Source: Crotalaria pallida (lineage: Eukaryota > Streptophyta > Magnoliopsida > Fabales > Fabaceae). Taken from it: a DNA stretch of 64,000 nucleotides. The translations under genes and the position numbers were made by a program. The stretch is from NCBI GenBank assembly GCA_037953625.1, contig CM075656.1, positions 70,141,001 through 70,205,000 on the forward strand. The letters run 5' to 3'. The stretch's first letter is position 1. Each line of letters opens with the position of its first letter. Below, one piece after another: positions 56,741 through 64,000 of this stretch. The notes below the pieces were generated by a model that searched no databases, had not been told where the DNA came from, and was given only the letters and a program-made list of their open reading frames with translations.

Positions 56741-58484
56741 AATATATCCCCTCTCTAAATTTAAATTTATTTTATTTTTATTCATGTTTGTTGCTTTATA
56801 TTCTAAAGAAAATTAAGAAGTAGTTAATCGGTTTAATTTATAATTTTTTAACAAAAATCTTTTTTTTTACAAAAGTAACTTTTTTATGGTAAAAATGTTA
56901 TTCTATTTTTTTATATAAAAATTTTGAAATTTTATGTTGGTCTAAAAGGATCACAAGATGGAGGTCAAAACAAGGGGGAAGGGAGCTAGATAAAGGAAGT
57001 TGGAGGGAAATATGGAATGTCTGAACAAAATATTTATTAGGGGTGTAAGTGATTCGAACTTATTAGATCACAAAACCGCTCAGATCAAATATGATCAGAC
57101 TACAAAACATAGTCTGATCCAGTCTCAAAATTTTCAGACCAATATTTTATGGTCTGATTCACGATCTCATTATTTTTTAGACTGTTAAGATCGAACCGGA
57201 CTGATTACTTAAAAATTAAAAAGAAAAGGAACAGGGTACTCTACACTCCCTAGTCATTAAACACAGTACAATTTCTAAACCTAGCTTTCCTTCTTATTTT
57301 TTCCACTGCCGATGAATAGTTGTTAATATTAGAAGTTTAAAACATGTTCAGAGTCAAATTATTGTTTTGACCGCAACTCTGCATGCTTTCAAAATATAAT
57401 AATTATGTGCTTTCTAAACCTAATATTCTTATGAGTGTATCACACTATTACTCACCACTTAAATTAGTTAAATGGATCACTTTTACTTAGGAGTTAAGAA
57501 TTATTAAATCATGAATGATGAATGATACATTGACAATAAATATAAAATTTTTTTACAACCTATTTCCTCAAAATGAGTAAGCTTAAGAGGAAATATGATA
57601 TATTGAAAGAATTTCTCTCCTTCAAAATAATTACCAACAACTCATTTTTCTCTTTATCAGGTAATTCATGAATCCGGGGTGAATTAGTTTGGCCAAAAAA
57701 AGTGAAGCCCAGACACCACCTGATTTCGAAAAATAGAAAAGATTAACCGGAAAACAAAATCCAAGAAAGGAAAGAAAAAAAAGTAAAGAAGAGTAAAGGT
57801 AATGGAATTAATGTATCAGGTGGTTGATTCGAAATTTAAAGACAATCAAATGTACCCTACCCGAGTCCATTTATAGATATGAGATAACAAGAAACCAGAA
57901 TTTGTCAAGCTAACTACACATTGAACAGGTTTTATGTCCTAGAAAAAAATGGTCAAATATGTTTATTTTATGAAAAATGCTAATCAGTATTTTAAGATAA
58001 TTGATTAAGAGATTGAAAATGATAATTTAATAATATTGAAAATTGCTACATTTATTGTATAGAGAATATTAGGGATGAGGGAGTACCGTGAAACGGAAGA
58101 TTTGAAATAATAGGTTTTAGTGATGAAGAAAGATATATGTGAGTTTCATATTAAACCTTAAACCAAAATTTTAAAACAATGTGTCTATGCATCTTATGAC
58201 TTATATACGTATCAATTTATTCATTATTATCTAACGTATGACATATTTTACCCACATAACTCACACCTGAAAATTCAAAATAGAGAAATAGTTGACTTTG
58301 TTTTTTATTACAAATATATGCTTCTTGTACCCTTTAATCAATGTTTTTAGAGCATCCTTAACGTAATGCTTATTTTTTATGCTTGATAGCCAACATCTAA
58401 CTATCAACTCCATCAATTTTTTCTCCTTAAAACATACTCCTTTCGTTCATATATATAAATCTTTTAAGACTATGTCACCCAAAT
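56741..58484. other. AT-rich spacer
   Basis: No gene supported. 57040-57200 has GGGGTGTAAGTGATTCGAAC and repeated GTCTGAT/ATCAGAC-type motifs, resembling a hAT or related element end, but only one end was seen. The small frame at 57000-57188 lies in it and has no domain. Confidence 0.4.
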
Positions 58485-58584
58485 AGGCATGCATGGCAAC
58501 GAATCGAGTTTGGGGTGGATTTTGCCAATACCGATCTCGTGCCCCATATTTGGGTACAAGTTTAAGGATAACTCAGGTGTGAAA
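58485..58584. repeat. DNA-repeat fragment split by the solo LTR (left part)
   Basis: Sequence such as ATGGCAACGAATCGAGTTTG and ATTTTGCCAATACCGATC resembles the start of a common plant hAT-like repeat. The matching continuation (ATCCCCGTCAG, GAACCCGCGGGTAACCC) is found only beyond the solo LTR, at 61216 onward to about 61640. Confidence 0.5.
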
Positions 58585-61210
58585 TGTAACACCTACCTTA
58601 ATTACGTCTCTAATTACCCCGATTAGATTAGTGACTTGAAATTTTTTTTTTTAAAACTCTTAGTTGATTATAATACTTATGAAAATCTCCGTAAAAATGG
58701 ACGAAGTTTACTTTGTTTTAGGGACATTACCAAAATATACCTTTCTTGTTTAACCTGCATAAAAACTTTCGTTTAAACAACAGTAGGCCAGGAGGGCCAA
58801 GTTATAATTCAGTTCATTCATTACATCAGTTCCAAAAAGATAAATTGAATATATATACATAAAGTTCTCCAAATAAAACCCCGACCCAACAAGTGGCCAA
58901 AACCCCTAACTAAATACACTCCACATCGTGGAGTGTACTCCTGCTCGGCCATGACTTGTGTAAGCTCCTTCTGCACCTGTAATAAAAATAGCAATAAGGG
59001 TAGCATTACACAGAAATTAGGAAATAATTTCTAAAACGTCATAGTAATAAATTAAGCCGCCTAATCCATTATTATTCTCTTCATATTCCTTTTGATCCAT
59101 TTCTAGCCTTTATTATCTTTTTCGCACCTCAAGGCGGGTCCTATTCTCATATTACACCTATTCACACATATTCACACATCATAGCATTAACATTCAACCA
59201 CGCATTTCCCTTTTCCTTTGTTTTTCCCCCATTAGGACATTTTCACCTGTTAGGACGTTTATCACCCATAAGGACCTTTCCACACTCATTAGGACGTTTT
59301 ATATCCGTTAGGACCTTTCATATTCATTTACCCTTATTAGCCATTCACATATTTTTCCTATCTTTTCACTTATTCTCTTTTAATTGCGCATAATGATCTG
59401 TGGTGACACATTCTACACCTAACGGGACCTTTTTCACCTAATGGAACGTTTGCACCTACTGAGACCTTTGTCACCTAACATGACATTTACACCTAATGGG
59501 ACGTGTCACCTAGCCGGATCATTATTTAGCGCCATAATTTATTGGGCCCTCATGGCCCTACTCTCTTTATTTTCTCACCATTAGTTTATGTTCTATACTT
59601 CTTTTCATTTATCGCCTATTCTTGTGTTCATGTTATCATTCAAGGAATAACCAACAAAACATACAATTACCGCAATCACACATACACAATCATCTCCATA
59701 TTATACTTTCCTCAATTGATTCCCTCTTCATTAACTTCCTTAGGCTTAAGTTCATAGTTCTAGCTTTACTTAACTCTCCCATTGTCCTATTCATTTCATA
59801 AAATTAACCCAATTTAGCACTACGTCATATTCATCTCATAATTCTAAGTCATCACTTATATTACTACCCAAACATCCATTAATTAACTTTATATATCTTA
59901 TGTTCATTTCAAACCCCAATGCTTCATACACATCAACACAAACATCAATATCCAAACATTACATAGCCACATAAATTCATAAAATCATAAGTGGCTTCGT
60001 TTCATTTATTATCATACTTAACTTATTATCATTATCCACTACCCTAAGGTTCCTTAATTAACATATATCTATATACTTATCCTCCTATAATCTTAGCTAC
60101 CACTATAAACATCCTAGAAATCACGTCCTAAATAAAGGTAATACAACCCTCTTACCTTGTTGAGAGAGAGGGCAACCCAAGCCCTAGCTTTTCCTTAGCT
60201 TTATGAACCCTAGCCCTTTGAACCTCTTGTGAAGCCTTAGCCAAGCAACAAGGAGATGAGTTTGTATCTTGAAAAACGGAGATTGTGAGGGAGGAAGTGA
60301 GCTTGCTTTCACTTGGTCTTGGGAGGAAGGCATGTATGTGTATGTTTCTCCATGGCTATGGAGTTGGAAAATTCAAGAGAGATGAGGGAGAGGGTGGCGA
60401 TTTTGTGGGGGAGTAGTGAGGGTGAATTTGTGCTTATTTTCTTGCTTAAGATTCGAGGGAGATGATGGACATGATGTTCTTGATGATCATTGTGTTTAGA
60501 GTTTAGAAAGAAAACCCAAGGTGTGTGGTGATGATGGTAAATTCGTGGGGTGCTGGTGGTGTTGTGATGTTGCTCTTGATTCCCTTAGCCCTTGATTTTG
60601 GTTAGGGTTAGATGATGAAGGAGATGATGATGGTGGTGTGATGCTCTTGGAACCATGAGGAGGGAATGAAAGAGATGATTAATGAATGAAGAAGAAGAAA
60701 TGAGAAGTGTGTTTGTTGTTGTTGCCTTATGTTTTCCTTTTCTTGCATGAAGGGACATGATGTGTGGTTTTAAATGAGTGGCTTGCATGGGAAGCCACAA
60801 ATGAGTGGTTGAGAAGGTTTGGTTCATTTTTTTCCGGGTCTGATCATAATACTCGAGTCTTTCACTAAAGACTCGAGTCTTTTCTGGTGTTTGCAAGGCT
60901 GGTGCGTCATTCTGGTGCATCTTCCCATTTTGCCCAAAATACTCGAGTCTTTCATAAAAGACATTCATAAAAAACTCGAGTGTTGCCTGAGAGCAACATT
61001 TTCACTGATCAATTTCATGATACAATACTCGAGTATTTTCACAAAGAGTCGGGTATTGCCTGACAGGTCCACTTTCTAATGCATTCTTATTTACTCCTAA
61101 GTTATTTCTATACGCTCTATATATTCTAAACACTAAATTACCAATTCTCTTCACTACCCTAAGCTTATTACCTACTTAATTATACTTGGAATTAAATTAG
61201 GGATGTTACA
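58585..61210 (-). mobile_element. Solo LTR (2.6 kb, gypsy-like), TSD TGAAA
   Basis: The 5-bp repeat TGAAA (58580-58584 and 61211-61215) flanks a block starting TGTAACACC and ending ATGTTACA. The minus-strand reading (TGTAACATCCC start) fits plant gypsy LTRs. No internal domain is present, so it is a solo LTR left by recombination. It holds a degenerate array around CACCTAATGGGACGTTT (59220-59520), five ACTCGAGT palindromes (60851-61033) and a weak minus-strand TATA-like ATTTAAAA near 60766. It lacks obvious sequence identity with the 3.3 kb gypsy LTRs but has a similar plan. Confidence 0.8.
58821..58955 (-). other. Short frame after acceptor-like site in the solo LTR
   Basis: On the minus strand the sequence TGCTATTTTTATTACAG|GTGC looks like a 3' splice site. 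About 23 nt further an ATG opens a frame beginning MAEQEYTPRCGVYLVRG that ends after 44 codons. It is too short and unlike known families to call a gene, but its position parallels the ORF in the large gypsy LTRs. Confidence 0.3.
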
Positions 61211-61215
61211 TGAAA

Positions 61216-61964
61216 AATTGAAAGTCAAACTCATCCCCGTCAGATTCAGAGAACCCGCGGGTAACCCATCCAATTATTTTTAATTATTTTTTAAAATTAT
61301 TTTTTTATTGTATTAAACAAAAATCATATATAAAATACATTATAATTCAAATAATATATAATAATAAAAGTTAAATTTAAAAAATATATAAAAATTTAAT
61401 AATTAAATCATGTTTTAGTCAAATATATTAGTTTGATTTCAACATTTAACTATTATTGAAATGAAAATTATTTAATTTTTATATTAGGACGAGTTTGAGA
61501 ACGGTGATGAGGTGAGTACATATAATCCGAGACCCGCCTCCATTTTTTTAAAGTGAGTTTCGGTTTCGAGTTTTTCCAAATCCATTCAAAGCGGATTTCC
61601 CACCACAGTCAAGCCAGTTTCGAATGGATATAAGCATATGTGGGTTTTATTATATTATTATTCCTACACACATATTAATAGGTTTATTATTCCTACACAC
61701 AAATTAATAGGTGCAATTAATATGTTTTTCTAAGTTAAAGTTATGTATACTTTTTCTAATTTGCCTATGTATTATCCCTCTATAATTAATTAATTGCTCA
61801 TTTACACTCTCTATCAATTATTAAATACATATTCCTAAATATGAGTAAAATGGTAAAATCGGTAATTAATTTTTCATTATTAGTTTGGTAGAAAAAAAAA
61901 TTATATTTTGGAACAATGTTTTCTTCTTTAAAACAATTATATTCACAAACGGGTGGAATATATA

Positions 61965-61995
<31 letters not shown>

Positions 61996-63069
61996 ACTCT
62001 ATAAGTTAATACTAAGATCCACCATATCTTGTTTTGGTGGACACATATACCATGTGTTTTTACATGTTATAATATGTTTCATTTATTTTTAGTGAGGAAT
62101 ATAGTTATTTATTTATTTAGTCATTTATTTATTATTATTTTCTCTAATATTTAATATAAGATTCTTTTGAAATTTTTTTATGATCAAATTTATATAAAAT
62201 CTTATTTCAATTTTAAATTATATTAAATTACATATTTTCACACATACTCCTATTTGCTCTACACTTAGTAGAGTCTCAATAACAATATAAAGGTAATTTT
62301 AAAAAATTAAAGTATAGATCAAATATTGACTTTTTCTATGTCACCAATCATATTAACTAACTTTTTTGATAGACGCAAATTTTTTCAAAAGGATCTTACA
62401 TTAAAATCATATCATGTATTGATATCTTTGTAAAATTCATTTTCTTTAATTATATCGGTTCTCTATGCAATTTGGCCAAAATGTGTCATAATAGGGCGCA
62501 TATTAGAATAACTTTTCCAGGATATTCACATTTGCAACAATATGAGCTATTTTTTTTTAGGAAAATAATGATTATGTAAGAAAATACATTTACATTACTA
62601 AATAGCAAATTTATTCTTCAAATGAATTGAATTCATTTTGTAAGACATAGATTAGTCTGTATTTTTGTCAATTCAATTCAAAAAAAAATCTTTAAAGATT
62701 TTAAGAACTTTTTATTAATTTTTAAATTATTGTTTTTTTACTTACATCATAAATTTTAAAAAGTAATAATTGTCTTTTATTGAATTTTTTTTCAAGTACA
62801 CAATAATTTAGTAAAATAATAATTTATGTTTTTTTTATAAAAAAAAATAATTATAAAAAACTATAGCATAGATATTTTAAAAAAAAAGTAATATATAATT
62901 ATTTATTTATTATTCATTAATAAAAAAAAGTACACATCACAAATAAATTTATTATCGAGGTTCATATTTACAAATTTATTAAACATACATGTATTATTTA
63001 TACAACAAGTTATATATACACAAAATTATTAGTAAATTAATAATACATGATGAACTCAAACATCACGAA
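61216..63069. other. Repeat remnant, then AT-rich spacer
   Basis: 61216-61640 continues the repeat interrupted by the solo LTR. A (TA)n run lies at about 61966-61990. 62160-62410 resembles a decayed Stowaway-type MITE. The rest is very AT-rich with no supported gene. Confidence 0.45.
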
Positions 63070-63081
63070 ACATGTTTAATG

Positions 63082-63222
63082 TACATCAAGGATATCTTTC
63101 AACCGAGGATCGAAGACTAATCATCTCCGAGGCTTAGAGATCAGTGAGTTAGCAGGGACCGAATCTCTGACATCATGCTTAATAAACTCAGCTATCTAGC
63201 AACTATGTTGAGCTTTGTAGAT
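63082..63222 (-). mobile_element. tRNA-derived SINE (family B, copy 4)
   Basis: On the minus strand a tRNA-like head (GTTGCTAGATAGCTGAG, then GAGATTCGGTCCC) leads into the shared body. Near-identical 12-mers ACATGTTTAATG and ACATATTTAATG (63070-63081, 63223-63234) are the probable target duplication with one mismatch. The A-tail is lost or very short. Confidence 0.7.
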
Positions 63223-63482
63223 ACATATTTAATGTTTTTCTTAGCAAAAACCTACTCTATAACCGTAATGACCAATGTACCGATAACCAAACCACCAACA
63301 CCGTGGTAACTTATTTTGCCCTTTTCCCGTTAGCGAACCCCTCTACTTGAAATTTGTTGGAAACTAAACTTAGTTTTTTCCATACGCGTTTGTTTAAAGT
63401 TAACAAAACAGTAAAACTTTTACAGGATGACAAATGCTAACAAAAGGTTACATTGCCAAGTTTAGTAGTTAACAACCAAGAA

Positions 63483-63756
63483 TGTTGGTGTACGTCAAAG
63501 AGAGTGCTAAACTCTAGGGACTTGTAATAGAAAATTTATAAGTATAAATATGACCCCACAAATGCATTGTATTATTCAGAATTCAGAGAAAAAAAAAACT
63601 TGTAACAAAAGTCATTCAAGAAAATTCAGAGAGAAAGTAATTAATAAAAAGAAGGAGTACTCCAACGAGTCTCCAAAATTTTTGAGTGGGTGTGATATTT
63701 TTTTTGTTTATTTTATTTTATTTACTTAGGCAATTAATTAATTTATATTGCCAACA
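63483..63756 (+). repeat. 5' LTR of the copia element
   Basis: 274 bp, TGTTGG...CCAACA, with TATA and a purine-rich leader. This is a normal size for short copia LTRs. Confidence 0.88.
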
Positions 63757-63783
63757 TTTGGTATCAAAGCCAGGTAATTTAAA

Positions 63784-64000
63784 ATGGCAACAAGTTCAAG
63801 TACAAGTGCACAACAACAGGTGTCATCCTCAATTTTTAAATTTGATGGAGAAACAAATTTTTCCATGTGGAAGCTATTAATGGAGTTGTGTCTAAAAAAC
63901 TAGTGGCTACGGAGACATTATGGAGAAAGGTTTCACTGAACCAACAACAGAAGATGGAGACCAACAACAAGTAGAAAAAGACCGAGTACTAAACGAAAAA
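63784..64000 (+). pseudogene. Copia gag N-terminus, broken
   Basis: The ATG at 63784 opens MATSSSTSAQQQ, then IFKFDGETNFSMWKLLMEL, the typical copia gag start (F.G.NF..WK). The frame stops at TAG 63901-63903 after 39 codons. Gag-like sequence may continue in another frame after that point, so this copy is probably dead. Confidence 0.75.

Larger units (their letters stand above)
63483..64000 (+). mobile_element. 5' end of a Ty1/copia element, cut by the window edge
   Basis: The LTR (63483-63756) starts TGTTGG and ends CCAACA, a perfect inverted terminal hexamer. A TATA-like TATAAGTATAAATATG lies at 63538-63553. The primer-binding site TGGTATCAAAGCC (63759-63771) follows after 2 nt. Gag starts 12 nt later. 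The rest of the element lies outside the window. Confidence 0.88.

Noticed and set aside
60585..60968. 127-codon minus-strand frame with a His-rich run
   Set aside because: It lies in the U3 side of the solo LTR and includes the ACTCGAGT palindromes; no domain was seen.

Overview
The window looks like a dicot nuclear genome, probably a legume. Coding regions are split by long AT-rich GT-AG introns, promoters are plant-type TATA boxes, and most of the sequence is transposable-element debris: gypsy and copia LTR elements, a TRIM, LINEs, tRNA-derived SINEs, hAT, Stowaway and other MITEs. The legume assignment is only an impression; nothing here proves a species. No rRNA, tRNA gene, CRISPR array or prokaryotic feature was seen.

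Two ordinary host genes can be supported, both on the + strand. The first (2358-10895) is a four-exon GDSL esterase/lipase of about 350 residues. Its third intron is about 5 kb long and holds several mobile elements, including an intact-ended hAT element. The second (21153-24186) is a CYP94C-type cytochrome P450, the class that carboxylates hydroxy-jasmonoyl-isoleucine. It is split by a 1.5 kb intron and has a TATA box and a G-box upstream.

Layout: 1-2250 AT-rich spacer with a SINE; 2256-10895 GDSL gene; 11.6-14.5 kb SINE, hAT, TIR element, SINE; 14.9-17.7 kb gutted copia element with a SINE inside its 3' LTR; 17.8-21.0 kb fold-back element and spacer; 21.0-24.2 kb CYP94C; 24.84-26.58 kb TRIM array with an inverted terminal copy; 26.66-27.35 kb hAT; 28.0-29.5 kb twin palindromic MITEs; 29.8-33.3 kb dense, partly nested Stowaway-type MITEs; 33.67-52.45 kb a LINE remnant split by a 17.4 kb gypsy structure (LTR-internal-LTR-internal-LTR, minus strand); 52.5-58.5 kb spacer with a SINE, a 5'-truncated LINE and MITEs; 58.59-61.21 kb a solo LTR with target duplications; 63.48-64.0 kb the 5' end of a copia element running out of the window.

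The most unusual structures are the TRIM array, which is bounded by a target duplication but has a U3-type LTR terminus at both outer ends; the triple-LTR gypsy element, whose two internal copies share the same lesions; and an intact 150-codon ORF inside each of its three 3.3 kb LTRs, preceded by a splice-acceptor-like sequence. All target duplications and terminal repeats were read by eye. Family names come from recognised motifs, not database searches.
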